Assembly: GCA_958366705.1 (NCBI GenBank)
Contig: CATXCB010000002.1
Coordinates: 155,566-219,565, forward strand
Direction of reading: 5' to 3'
Length of the DNA: 64,000 nt
From: an uncultured bacterium
GTDB taxonomy: Bacteria > Cyanobacteriota > Vampirovibrionia > Gastranaerophilales > Gastranaerophilaceae
The position numbers and the translations under genes were made by a program. This document shows, in pieces, positions 24,678 to 33,514 of this stretch (the first letter of the stretch is position 1; the number at the start of each line of letters is the position of its first letter). The notes beneath the pieces are model-generated. The model was not told the DNA's origin, searched no databases, and was given only the letters and a program-made list of their open reading frames with translations.

Positions 24678-25302
24678 GCATAACAAAGCCGCATTTACCC
24701 TTGCAGAAGTTCTAATAACTCTTGGCATAATAGGTGTGGTTGCAGCAATGACTATCCCAAACCTTATTACCTCTTACAAAATTAAGGCTATTCATACAAA
24801 ACTTTTAAAGTCTTATTCTGTTATTAAACAGATTGATATGATGATGAAGTCAGATGATTTGGATGCTGAAATGTATATGTCTAATTCTAACACTCCGTAT
24901 TCCAACGTATTTATAAAATATTTGACGGGAGCTACAAATTGTGGTTCAGGCTACAAGAACAGATGTTTTTCTGTTTGGGATACTTATATTAATTCGAGAA
25001 TGTCTCCTGCTTTGATTGACGATGGGTGTCTTATAGGTATTGATGGGGTTGTTTATATGTTTGAAAATATGTATGCTTCTAATTCATCAGATTCATTACT
25101 CTGGATTACAGTTGATATTAATGGGTATAAAACTAAACCTAACGAGATGGGAATAGATTTATTTACATTTGAATATGTTAATAATTCTTTTAAACCTTTG
25201 GGAGCTCCGGGGTCAAATTATGCCAGAGAACCTTATGATAGAACTTATAAGGTTATTAATGATCCAAATTATATTAAAGTTGTTTTGAAAACGCTTAAAT
25301 AA
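24673..25302 (+). CDS. Type IV prepilin-like protein behind a poly-G leader
   Basis: The 209-residue frame reads MTHNKAAFTLAEVLITLGII and continues with a hydrophobic helix, then a short globular domain with a Cys pair (TNCGSGYKNRCF), DINGYKTKPNEMGIDLFTF and LGAPGSNYARE. The ATG lies in the terminal GGAATGAC of a repeat element without a clear Shine-Dalgarno sequence, so translation may really begin at 24398 after a frame change in the G tract. It lacks the C-terminal C-A-x-x-I-x-x-x-GW block of its paralogues. Confidence 0.85.
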   Translation: MTHNKAAFTLAEVLITLGIIGVVAAMTIPNLITSYKIKAIHTKLLKSYSVIKQIDMMMKSDDLDAEMYMSNSNTPYSNVFIKYLTGATNCGSGYKNRCFSVWDTYINSRMSPALIDDGCLIGIDGVVYMFENMYASNSSDSLLWITVDINGYKTKPNEMGIDLFTFEYVNNSFKPLGAPGSNYAREPYDRTYKVINDPNYIKVVLKTLK

Positions 25303-25428
25303 ATTTTATAATTGGTTTAAAATCTGAAATCTAAAAGCCTTATTATGTTTGATTGTAGGGCAGTGATTTTGCTGAAAATTTTGTTTGTGCTAAAATCTAC
25401 TTATAGGTATTGAAAAAGAGTTGGTATT

Positions 25429-26439
25429 ATGATTTTAGATAAAGAAAAGTTATTATCTTGTATTAAGAAAATATCAGAACCAAAGGTTCTTGTTGTTGGC
25501 GATTTAGCCTTAGATGAGATGATATACGGAGATGCGGAAAGAATTTCTCGCGAAGCTCCTGTTTTAATTCTACAGCATACTAAAACAAAATTGATTCTTG
25601 GCGGGGCATCAAATGCTGCTCATAACGTTGCAACTTTAAATAACGGTAAAGTAGGTGTTATTGGTGTATCTGGAGATGATTATTATTCTGAACTTTTGTT
25701 TGATACTTTTAATGAAGCTAATATTGATTGTTCTAAAATTGTAAAGGATAAGACCAGAAAAACCATTGTAAAAACAAGAATTTCAGGTTCTATTACAACT
25801 TCTATTACCCAGCAGATTGTTCGTGTTGACAGGCAATCTAAGGGTGAAATTTCATCAGAAACAGAAGAGAAAATTATTAAAAATATTGAAAAAGTTTTAC
25901 CGGAATATGATGCTGTTATTTTATCAAATTATCATATAGGTACTTTAACTGACAAAATTATTGAGTTTACAAGTGAATATGCAAATAAATTAGGCAAAGT
26001 TGTGGTTGTTGATGCGCAAAAAGATTTAGCAAAATATAAAAATGTAACTTCAATGACTCCAAATCTTCCGGATACTGAAAAATCCGTAGGTTTTGAAATT
26101 TCAGGAGAAGAAGATTTAAAACATGCAGGTTCAAAATTGTTGAATGAAACAAATGCTAAATCTGTATTAATTACATGCGGTGCTGACGGTATGTTTGTAA
26201 CTGAACCGGATGGCGTTTATACAAAAATTCCAGTATTTAACAAGTCAGAAGTTTTTGATGTTACAGGTGCAGGTGACACTGTTACCGCTGTATTTTCATT
26301 GGCTCTGGCAGCAGGTATTGATCCTGTTTATTCCGCAATTATCGGGAATGTGGCTGCAAGTATTGTTGTAAGACAGTTTGGTTGTGCAACTACAACTGTT
26401 GATGAACTTGTTGCTGCTGTTCAAGATTTAAAAATATAG
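25429..26439 (+). CDS. hldA: D-glycero-beta-D-manno-heptose-7-phosphate kinase
   Basis: This 336-residue PfkB-family sugar kinase matches the kinase half of RfaE/HldE, which makes heptose-1,7-bisphosphate for LPS core or other surface glycans. Motifs are VVGDLALDEMIYGDAERIS, GGASNAAHNVATL, KTRISG, MTPNLPDTE and the PfkB signature DVTGAGDTVTAVF with the catalytic Asp. The adenylyltransferase half (HldC) is absent here. It is 17 nt upstream of the DUF4330 gene in the same direction, with an O-antigen-ligase-like gene next, so a polysaccharide operon is likely. Confidence 0.92.
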   Translation: MILDKEKLLSCIKKISEPKVLVVGDLALDEMIYGDAERISREAPVLILQHTKTKLILGGASNAAHNVATLNNGKVGVIGVSGDDYYSELLFDTFNEANIDCSKIVKDKTRKTIVKTRISGSITTSITQQIVRVDRQSKGEISSETEEKIIKNIEKVLPEYDAVILSNYHIGTLTDKIIEFTSEYANKLGKVVVVDAQKDLAKYKNVTSMTPNLPDTEKSVGFEISGEEDLKHAGSKLLNETNAKSVLITCGADGMFVTEPDGVYTKIPVFNKSEVFDVTGAGDTVTAVFSLALAAGIDPVYSAIIGNVAASIVVRQFGCATTTVDELVAAVQDLKI

Positions 26440-26456
26440 TTTAAGGAGAATTTCTT

Positions 26457-27026
26457 ATGGAAAAATTAAAAGAACTAATTAAGAAAATCAAGGTCGTTGA
26501 TTTTATTATAGTTGCTTTTGTTATAGTGGCTTTATGTGTTGGTTTTTATACATATAAAGGATTCAGACAGACTGCAGATAAGCAGATTGAAGCAACATCA
26601 AAAGTGTTATTCAAAGTTTATATGCGTGGAGTTACTTTTTCCGGAGACAATATCCCAATAGTGAAAGGTGATAAAACTTTTATTAGCATAAGGAATGTTC
26701 CTTACTCAGATTTGGATATTGTGGATGTAAAGGCAGATAGAAGAAAAATTGTTCTTCCAACTCTAAATTCTAAAAAAGTAGTTATTGTTGTTGAAGATGT
26801 TTCTCAACCTGATTTGTATGATGTTGTAGTTACTTTAACTGATACTGCTAAAATTACAAAAGATGGTGCTGTAGTTGGCGGCAACAAAATTAAAATGGGC
26901 TTGCCTATAACATTGGAAGGTTCAAATTATAAATTTACAGGTTCTGTATCAGATATAAAAGTTATTGATGCAGTTGACAATGAAGCTATGACAAAAGATA
27001 TGAATACTACAGATGATGTTCAATAA
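26457..27026 (+). CDS. DUF4330 membrane-anchored protein
   Basis: The 189 residues have one N-terminal membrane helix (about 14-31, VDFIIVAFVIVALCVGFY) and an outside domain of beta character with TSKVLFKVYMRGVTFSG, ISIRNVPYSDLDIVDV and the closing ITLEGSNYKFTGSVSDI. This matches DUF4330, a family seen mostly in Cyanobacteria and relatives; its role is unknown. It sits between hldA and an O-antigen-ligase-like gene and overlaps the latter by 14 nt, which links it to surface glycan assembly. Confidence 0.85.
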   Translation: MEKLKELIKKIKVVDFIIVAFVIVALCVGFYTYKGFRQTADKQIEATSKVLFKVYMRGVTFSGDNIPIVKGDKTFISIRNVPYSDLDIVDVKADRRKIVLPTLNSKKVVIVVEDVSQPDLYDVVVTLTDTAKITKDGAVVGGNKIKMGLPITLEGSNYKFTGSVSDIKVIDAVDNEAMTKDMNTTDDVQ

Positions 27027-28329
27027 AATTTTTAAATTTTCGCAAACAAAATTAAGTTATTTTTATGAAAATAGTTTATTTTTACAAAATATCGACAAGT
27101 TTATTTTGCCGTTTATTTTGTTGACATTTGTGTCTTCAACTTTTATGAACTCTGATTCTATCGGATTTTTTGCATTGATTGCAATGTTTCTAACGTTTGT
27201 AAAAATGATAACAAAACCCGCAGAGAATTTAGAATTTAAGCATTTTGAAATTTGGCTTGTTGCTTATTTTATGCTTGTGGTTGTCAGCCTTTTTGGTTCA
27301 ACTCTTTTTTCTTTGAGTTTGAAAGGTTTTTTTAAAACTTTTGTTTATATTGGTTTTTATTTTTCTGTTGTTCAATATTTGAAAAATAATAAATCAAAAC
27401 TCCCAATCGTTCTTGGCACACTTGTTTTATGTGTAGCAGGCGAAAGTATTGTTGGCTTTTTGCAAAGCTTTCTTCACCTTGATGAGATTTCAACATGGCA
27501 GGATAAATCAAATTTGAATCCAGAGGATGTTTTATCAAGAGTCTACGGAACGTTAAAACCTTTAAATCCGAATTTGTATGGCGGATATCTGGTTGCAGGT
27601 CTGCCTGCGGTTTTAGGTTCTGTTTTTTATTTTCTTAATAAAAAACAGGTTAAACCGACAATTTTATCTGCAGTATTTTCATTGATTACTGTATATGCTA
27701 TATTACAAACCGGCTGCCGCGGAGCGTATCTTTCTATGATGTTGATATTTGGATGTGCTTTTTTATTATCCGCGAAATTTTTCTGGAATACATATAAAAA
27801 AATCTATTTATCAATAATTGGCGGAGCTTTTACTCTGTTTGTTATGGCAATGACTTTTGTCGGGGCATTAAGACATAGATTTATGTCTATTTTTGCAATG
27901 CGAAATGATTCATCAAATTCTTTCCGGTTCAATGTATATCATTCATCTCTGGAAATGTTCAAGGATAACTGGTTGCTGGGTATCGGTGTTGGTAATAAGA
28001 ATTTTAGAGAAATATATGGACTGTATATGAAGACCGGTTTTGATGCCTTGAGTGCATACAATATCTATCTTGAAACAGCTGTAGAAAGTGGAATCTTTGC
28101 TCTTATTGCGTTTCTTGGCTTTTTATTTACACTCTCAAAAGATGCAGTAAAATATATTTTCTCATCACAAAATAAAGAAGTTGTTATTTATGTGTCTTCT
28201 GCAATTATTGCAGTATGGGCTGTAATGTTCCACGGGTTAGTTGATACAATTTATTTCAGACCGCAGTTACAATTTATGTTCTGGACATATGTTGCAGTAA
28301 TTTCTACTCTATTATCCTCAAAAAATTAA
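27013..28329 (+). CDS. O-antigen ligase/polymerase family membrane protein
   Basis: The 438-residue protein has about ten to twelve membrane segments and a Wzy_C-type loop: QTGCRGAYLSMML, then RFNVYHSSLEMFKDNWLLGIGVGN with the conserved N-W-L-x-G-x-G block, and ETAVESGIFALIAFL. Such proteins join or polymerise undecaprenyl-linked glycans at the periplasmic face. It overlaps the DUF4330 gene by 14 nt. Sequence cannot tell ligase (WaaL) from polymerase (Wzy). A second ATG directly follows the first. Confidence 0.88.
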   Translation: MMFNKIFKFSQTKLSYFYENSLFLQNIDKFILPFILLTFVSSTFMNSDSIGFFALIAMFLTFVKMITKPAENLEFKHFEIWLVAYFMLVVVSLFGSTLFSLSLKGFFKTFVYIGFYFSVVQYLKNNKSKLPIVLGTLVLCVAGESIVGFLQSFLHLDEISTWQDKSNLNPEDVLSRVYGTLKPLNPNLYGGYLVAGLPAVLGSVFYFLNKKQVKPTILSAVFSLITVYAILQTGCRGAYLSMMLIFGCAFLLSAKFFWNTYKKIYLSIIGGAFTLFVMAMTFVGALRHRFMSIFAMRNDSSNSFRFNVYHSSLEMFKDNWLLGIGVGNKNFREIYGLYMKTGFDALSAYNIYLETAVESGIFALIAFLGFLFTLSKDAVKYIFSSQNKEVVIYVSSAIIAVWAVMFHGLVDTIYFRPQLQFMFWTYVAVISTLLSSKN

Positions 28330-28335
28330 TCGTTA

Positions 28336-28746
28336 TTAGCAGTAAAATCCGCGGGTAACTGTTGTACTTCTGCTGTAGCTGAAGTTTCCATAGCCTAATC
28401 CGCCGCAGAACCCTCCATACATAGGCATTGGGCTGTAAAACATGCATGGTGAATTAAAAAACATCCATGGTGAGCAGGCACTCATAAGTCCCATTGTACC
28501 TATTGCGTTAGATACAGGATTCCCGTATCCTGCATACATGTTTATTGTGTTTCCTATGGGGTTGCCCCATTTTTGCATTTCATATGCAACTTCATTCCTT
28601 GCCAGACCATTTCCAATATTTCCAAACAGACTCATTGCGGCATAACCAGGATTTACGCCGTTGTTTCTCATTTCGCCATAATTTACGAGCGATGCAAGCC
28701 CGCAATTTATGCCGCTTAATATTCTCATGTTTTCTGCGTAACCCAT
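28336..28746 (-). CDS. Gly/Met/Tyr-rich hypothetical protein
   Basis: I do not recognise this 136-residue protein. It is rich in Gly, Asn, Met, Tyr and Phe, with low-complexity stretches such as MFYSPMPMYGGFCGGLGYGN near the C-terminus and five cysteines. There is no clear signal peptide or membrane helix. AAGGAG lies before the ATG. It is convergent with the O-antigen-ligase-like gene, 6 nt apart. It might be a structural or surface protein. Confidence 0.6.
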   Translation of the reverse strand: MGYAENMRILSGINCGLASLVNYGEMRNNGVNPGYAAMSLFGNIGNGLARNEVAYEMQKWGNPIGNTINMYAGYGNPVSNAIGTMGLMSACSPWMFFNSPCMFYSPMPMYGGFCGGLGYGNFSYSRSTTVTRGFYC

Positions 28747-28953
28747 ATCTCTCCTTATGGTTTATACCTTATATTAATAAAGTTTGTTAAAATAGATTAA
28801 TTGCCAAAATTTTATATATTATTAAGATATATAAAGTATATATTTATAAAGATTGGTAATTCAGATAATAATTTTTTGTACATTGTGGCGATTATTTTAT
28901 ACTTAAATATTTGTAAAATTCATATATACAGATTTGTAGTGGAGTAAATTGAT

Positions 28954-29262
28954 ATGTTTCTTGGAAATAGTTGTAATGATTGTAGCCGATATAATCGTTT
29001 GGAAATGAAAAATGTAGACCAAAATATTTTACCTTGGCTAGAAGATATTATTGAAGAAAATAATAGTAAAATTGAACGTAAAGAATGGAAAAGTAAATAT
29101 AACAGTTATGTTGTTTATGACTATGAACCATTTTGTACTGAAGGTTTTGAAATAAATTTAGTTATTTCATCAAGAGAAAACTCATATTTGAATTTTATAA
29201 AGTATCTATATGATGAAAAAATCAGTACAATTGAGTATTTAAATAATTGTATAACTATATGA
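28954..29262 (+). CDS. Hypothetical protein
   Basis: I do not recognise this 102-residue acidic protein. It begins MFLGNSCNDCSRYNR with a C-x-x-C pair, then a Glu/Asn/Lys-rich helix (ILPWLEDIIEENNSKIERKE) and a beta-like part with FEINLVISSRENSYLNF. It has GGAG 9 nt before the ATG and a strong terminator hairpin right after it, so it is likely a monocistronic gene. Confidence 0.6.
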   Translation: MFLGNSCNDCSRYNRLEMKNVDQNILPWLEDIIEENNSKIERKEWKSKYNSYVVYDYEPFCTEGFEINLVISSRENSYLNFIKYLYDEKISTIEYLNNCITI

Positions 29263-29272
29263 TAGCAAGCAA

Positions 29273-29302
29273 AACAGGATGAGTAAAAAACTCATCCTGT
29301 TA
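29273..29302. terminator. Terminator hairpin between convergent genes
   Basis: The perfect 10-bp stem ACAGGATGAG/CTCATCCTGT with a 7-nt loop lies between the gene ending at 29262 and the zinc-ribbon gene ending at 29337 on the other strand. T-runs are weak on both sides. Confidence 0.6.
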
Positions 29303-29336
29303 ACCAAATTATATTTTATATATTTAATTACATAAA

Positions 29337-29621
29337 TTATTCTTCAGTAGCTGCTGCTGTTTTTTGGAAACATTCTTTACAGAATACTTCTCTTCCCGGA
29401 ACCGGTTTGAATGGAACTTGAGTTTGAGCACCGCATTTTGAGCACACAGCATCATACATTCTTCTGCCTTTTCGGTTGTTTTTTCTGCGAGCGTGTCTGC
29501 ATTCAGGGCATCTTTTTGGTTTGTTTACAAGCCCTTTTTCTGCATAGAATTCTTGTTCTCCAGCTGTGAATGTGAATTCTTTACCACAGTCTTCACATAC
29601 TAATTTTTCGTCTTCGTACAT
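29337..29621 (-). CDS. Zinc-ribbon protein with two CxxC pairs on each side
   Basis: This 94-residue protein has four C-x-x-C knuckles: CEDCGKEF, CPECRHARR, CSKCGAQ and CKECF, with a basic middle segment (RRKNNRKGRR). It matches the small zinc-ribbon family found in Cyanobacteria, Chloroflexi and relatives. The frame is open from 29690, but AGGAG lies 7 nt before the ATG at 29621, so MYEDEKL is the start. It probably binds nucleic acid or the ribosome; the function is unknown. Confidence 0.85.
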   Translation of the reverse strand: MYEDEKLVCEDCGKEFTFTAGEQEFYAEKGLVNKPKRCPECRHARRKNNRKGRRMYDAVCSKCGAQTQVPFKPVPGREVFCKECFQKTAAATEE

Positions 29622-29724
29622 TGTTTTTCTCCTGATTTTGTACTTTAGGTTAATATTCTTAACCTTTGTGATTATCACTCTATTGTACACTATTTTTCAT
29701 TTTTTGCAAGCTCTGATTTGAAAT

Positions 29725-31128
29725 TTATTTTGAAAATCTGGAGGAGTGTTTTTGAATTTTTCTATTATGCATAGTTTTTCCATCAGCTCTAGTATATGCT
29801 TCTTTATGAGTATTGTTTGCATTTTGAGAGTGGCTTATGTGCTTATGCTTTTTCGCTGTCATTTTTTGCATGTGCGAAGAGTAGGCATTATGAATGCCCG
29901 GTAATATTTCATCAAGTTCTTTGGTATCAATACTAATACTTTTTGATCTTCTTTGAAATTCTTCTTTTAAAACTTCTACATACTCTGTCAATTTGAATGC
30001 ATCTTCAATTTGTCCTTTTTTCATCCAAACTTTAGATAGGTGAATGAGACGATTTATATGATTTTGAATGTTTTCTTTAATATCGTAAGGAGATTTTTTT
30101 ATCAAATCGTCAAGCAGCATATCACTTTTAAGTCCATTAATTCTTTCAGTAGTGAGAATTGTAACGCGTGAACTGCTAAGATTTTTTGCTGTTTTGTCAC
30201 CTTTTTGTCTGGCTAAATCTTCTTTTCTGTATAGAGTTTGCGGATAGATATGTTCATCTGTCGCAAGTGATGGTTGTAATAGCCTTAAGCCAAGTTCTTC
30301 AGAATCTCTAGGCAATTTCACAGGTTCCCCATTTTCGTATTTGATTTTATATGGCTGTGAGTATTTTACGATGAAGGCATTAATTGAATCTTCAGAATTT
30401 GGAATTTTTTCAGCAGTTGCAATTATTTTTCTTTTTATATTTTTATCTGAAATATCAATAGTTTTTAAGCTGTATATAAAATCTTTACGCTTAAATCTAT
30501 CTTCCGGCAAAGGATCTTGAGCGAAGATTTTATTGAAAGATTGTTGAATAAGAGTTCTTACTTTTTCATATTCGGATTTTGGTAAAGACCTTATTGTCAG
30601 ATTTATTTTATTAAGAATGTCGCTTTGTTGCTTTATCAGAGTTTTTTCAGCCGCAGGGTATTTTAATTGCAGCAGTTCTTGCAGTTTTAAATCAGGGTGT
30701 TTTTTTGACTCGGTTTCAAGTATTGAAAATATTGTTTTTTCTGTTTCAAACATGCTGTCTTTGAATTTTTTTAGAAATTTAATAGCGACAGGACTTTTTT
30801 TCTTCAAAACTTCCATTTTTATAAGTTCATCATAGTCAGCTCTGGAAACCATTTCTACTCCAGTATATGCGCATGGTAAATGTGCATCAGCCAGTTTTTT
30901 GAAGAAACTTTTTGGAAATTCTGCTTGAATTGTTTTGCTTATATAAGCAAAACCACCCAAAAAACTAATGTTTTTGTGTGGCTCACTCTTCATAAACGTA
31001 TCTTGAGACAGTTGTGGTTTACTGTTGACAAGGGTTTCCTGCCTGTCCGGTAAGAAATTGTTATTTCCTTGTCGTATAGGATAATACTGTTTTGAGTTTC
31101 CGTATAGATTTATTTCATTAATAAGCAT
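29725..31128 (-). CDS. Large hypothetical protein with HNH-nuclease-like residues
   Basis: I do not recognise the whole 467-residue protein. Residues about 90-100 read CAYTGVEM, and about 290-335 read TDEHIYPQTLYRK, then KNLSSSRVTILTTERINGLKSD. The order C-x-x-T-G, D-E-H-I-x-P, N and N-x-x-K matches the HNH/His-Me fold, where H is catalytic and the Asn and second His/Asn shape the metal site. Between them lies a long helical region. The N-terminus has a polar stretch ending HKNISFLGGFA; the C-terminus is basic. It may be a nuclease effector or toxin. Confidence 0.6.
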   Translation of the reverse strand: MLINEINLYGNSKQYYPIRQGNNNFLPDRQETLVNSKPQLSQDTFMKSEPHKNISFLGGFAYISKTIQAEFPKSFFKKLADAHLPCAYTGVEMVSRADYDELIKMEVLKKKSPVAIKFLKKFKDSMFETEKTIFSILETESKKHPDLKLQELLQLKYPAAEKTLIKQQSDILNKINLTIRSLPKSEYEKVRTLIQQSFNKIFAQDPLPEDRFKRKDFIYSLKTIDISDKNIKRKIIATAEKIPNSEDSINAFIVKYSQPYKIKYENGEPVKLPRDSEELGLRLLQPSLATDEHIYPQTLYRKEDLARQKGDKTAKNLSSSRVTILTTERINGLKSDMLLDDLIKKSPYDIKENIQNHINRLIHLSKVWMKKGQIEDAFKLTEYVEVLKEEFQRRSKSISIDTKELDEILPGIHNAYSSHMQKMTAKKHKHISHSQNANNTHKEAYTRADGKTMHNRKIQKHSSRFSK

Positions 31129-31178
31129 ATTTTTTCAAAACTCCTAAAATTTTTTTTTGTTAGCGTTATTAAGTTTTA

Positions 31179-31796
31179 TTAACACATAGGAGGTGGTTGT
31201 ATGTATAATGGCTTTAATTCTTGCCATTTACAAGCTTCTTTTTGTAGTTTTTCATAAACTAAATCTGCTAAGATTTCTCCTAACTGATAATTCCCCTGTT
31301 GATATGAAATTCCTCCTAATTTTTCTTGAAGTTTGTCATCTGTTATTAAATGATAATTATTGTTCTGCAGAAGTTCTTCAATTTTTTCTAATTGTACTGC
31401 ACCCTGTATTTTATTGTCAATATGTAAATATGCACAATTTTTTCTTGCATCTAGTGCTACTATTGTTGGTAATTGCGTGTTATTCAGTTTTGCAAGAATT
31501 TCTAACGATGAAATTCCTGCTGCAGGAATATTTAGCTGCTGAGCCATTATTCTAGCAACTGTTGTACATGCTCTAATCCCTGTAAAACTTCCTGGCCCAA
31601 TGTTTGTTCCGATAGCATCCAAATCTTGCGGAGTCAAATTTTGTTCTTTCAGGCTGTCTTTAATTGTTGATATTAAAAACGCGGAATGATATTTATTATC
31701 TTTATTTGTAACAATTTTTGAGCTTAAAATCTTTTTATCTTCTGCAATAGTAACATACATTTTATCTAAGCAGGTATCAAATACTAAAATTTTCAC
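31179..31796 (-). CDS. tsaB: tRNA threonylcarbamoyladenosine biosynthesis protein TsaB
   Basis: TsaB (YeaZ) is the partner of TsaD in the t6A complex that modifies A37 of ANN-reading tRNAs. The 205 residues begin MKILVFDTCLDKMYVTI, with KYHSAFLISTIKDSL, GPGSFTGIRACTTVARIMAQ and a shortened C-terminal half. The start codon overlaps the stop of tsaE by 1 nt. The call is secure. Confidence 0.92.
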   Translation of the reverse strand: MKILVFDTCLDKMYVTIAEDKKILSSKIVTNKDNKYHSAFLISTIKDSLKEQNLTPQDLDAIGTNIGPGSFTGIRACTTVARIMAQQLNIPAAGISSLEILAKLNNTQLPTIVALDARKNCAYLHIDNKIQGAVQLEKIEELLQNNNYHLITDDKLQEKLGGISYQQGNYQLGEILADLVYEKLQKEACKWQELKPLYIQPPPMC

Positions 31797-32272
31797 TATT
31801 CTAATCCTTTTACTATTTCAATACAATCTTGGCCAAATCCTTCAAAAGAGTATTTTCTTTCATCATTATCTTCATAAGTTACATTTATTTTTATATGGTT
31901 AAATGGGATTTCATTTTGTGAAAATTCAGCCCATTCCACAAATGTAATTTGTTTTCCTTCAGAGTATTCTCTGAGTTCGTCAAGAATTGTTTTTACCCCT
32001 TCATTTTCTAATCTGTATAAATCAAAGTGATACATCGGAAGTTTTCCACCATGATATTCGTTTAAAATTACAAAAGTAGGACTGGTTACTTTTTCTTGAA
32101 TCCCTATGGCTTTTGCAACTTCTTTGACAAAAGCTGTTTTTCCTGCTCCGATTTCCCCATACAGATTTATAAAACATCCATTGTTCTCTATGAGTTTTGC
32201 AAATTTTTGTGCTAATTCTTTTGTTTGATTTAAATCTTTACAGATTTTTTCATATTTATTCATTGTCATCAT
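31796..32272 (-). CDS. tsaE: tRNA threonylcarbamoyladenosine biosynthesis ATPase TsaE
   Basis: TsaE (YjeE) is the P-loop ATPase that drives cycles of the t6A complex. The 158 residues show Walker A GEIGAGKTAFV, SPTFVILNEY, HFDLYRL and ITFVEWAE. It overlaps the GGDEF gene upstream by 17 nt and tsaB downstream by 1 nt. The start may be the first ATG or the in-frame ATG at residue 4; either is in the overlap. Confidence 0.93.
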   Translation of the reverse strand: MMTMNKYEKICKDLNQTKELAQKFAKLIENNGCFINLYGEIGAGKTAFVKEVAKAIGIQEKVTSPTFVILNEYHGGKLPMYHFDLYRLENEGVKTILDELREYSEGKQITFVEWAEFSQNEIPFNHIKINVTYEDNDERKYSFEGFGQDCIEIVKGLE

Positions 32273-33512
32273 TTATTACTACCTTATTTCTACCTGTATT
32301 TTTTGCTTGATAGAGTGCTTTGTCAGCTTTTATTAACAAATCGCATTCATTATCATTTTCTTTCATTTCATAAACGCCCAGACTTAACGTGACTTTGATA
32401 GTTTTGACTTCACTATCCGGATTTATTTTTGAAATATCTATAACTTTATCTTCAATTGTTTTTCTGAGTCTTTCCGCAACCATCTGTGCTTCATTGATTT
32501 TTGTGAACGGAAGAAGTATTGAAAATTCTTCGCCTCCATAGCGACCTGCAATATCATATTCTCTTAACTGGCATCTTATAACTTTTGCAATTGTTTTTAA
32601 TACAAGATCACCTACTGCGTGTCCGTATGTGTCATTGACGCTTTTGAAAAAATCAATATCTGTCATGATTCCGCAAAGCGGTGCTTTTTGACGTTTTGCA
32701 TTTGACACTTCCTGTTTTATACGTTCTTCCAGTTGTCTTCTGTTGTAAAAGCCTGTCAGAGCATCCAGTGTTGCGTGTTTTAGAATTTCTGCATATACAT
32801 TTGCCCTGTTGATTGTTGTAGCAATTTGTGTTGATAGTTGATTTAAATAATCAATATCTTTATCTGTAATTTCTTCATTTGTACTTTTGGCAACAAGAAC
32901 TCCAACATTTTTTGTTTCACTGAATAGAGGCAATGCATAGGTTTTCTTGTCATCTGATAATATTTTATCATTGATTGTTTCAAGCATTTTTAAAATTTTT
33001 ATATCATTACATGCCATTGGCCAGGCAAGTCCGTTTACTCCAAGGTTTTCATCTCTAAGAAAAATATATATCAGATAATCAGTAAAGAATTTATCCAGCA
33101 TTTCACCGATAATCGGGATAACATAATTTAATTCATATTGTGTTTCTATGATTTTTGCAATGTTTTTCATTGTTTCGTGAAAATCAATATTTTTTTGCAT
33201 TTTTTCACTGAGCAGGATATTCTGAATTTTTAAAGATATAAATTGCGCAGACAGATTTAAAAAATTATTAAGTTCATTGCTTTCTTTATCAAATTCAAGG
33301 TAACCAATGCATTTTTTATGTTTAAACAATGGATACGTGAATTTTGGAGCAGGCAGGGTGTCATCATTAAAATCTTTTGTTGAATTTATATCTATAGAAA
33401 AATTTTCAATACCGAAGTTTTCGGTAAAAAAAGTTCTCAACGAAGTAAGCAGTGATTTTTCACTGTAGCTTTCGTTAAGAACTTTAGAAAGTTTTTCTAT
33501 TTTATCAAGCAA
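32256..33512 (-). CDS. GAF-GGDEF diguanylate cyclase
   Basis: The 418-residue protein makes cyclic di-GMP from two GTP. A GAF-like sensor spans about residues 115-240. The GGDEF domain (about 248-410) has DALTGFYNRRQ, TDIDFFKSVND and GGEEF at 326-330, the active signature. R317-E-Y-D320 lies five residues before it and is a feedback I-site. No signal peptide or membrane helix is seen, so it is cytosolic. It sits in an overlapping run yebC-GGDEF-tsaE-tsaB. Confidence 0.93.
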   Translation of the reverse strand: MLDKIEKLSKVLNESYSEKSLLTSLRTFFTENFGIENFSIDINSTKDFNDDTLPAPKFTYPLFKHKKCIGYLEFDKESNELNNFLNLSAQFISLKIQNILLSEKMQKNIDFHETMKNIAKIIETQYELNYVIPIIGEMLDKFFTDYLIYIFLRDENLGVNGLAWPMACNDIKILKMLETINDKILSDDKKTYALPLFSETKNVGVLVAKSTNEEITDKDIDYLNQLSTQIATTINRANVYAEILKHATLDALTGFYNRRQLEERIKQEVSNAKRQKAPLCGIMTDIDFFKSVNDTYGHAVGDLVLKTIAKVIRCQLREYDIAGRYGGEEFSILLPFTKINEAQMVAERLRKTIEDKVIDISKINPDSEVKTIKVTLSLGVYEMKENDNECDLLIKADKALYQAKNTGRNKVVINDDNE

Positions 33513-33514
33513 AT

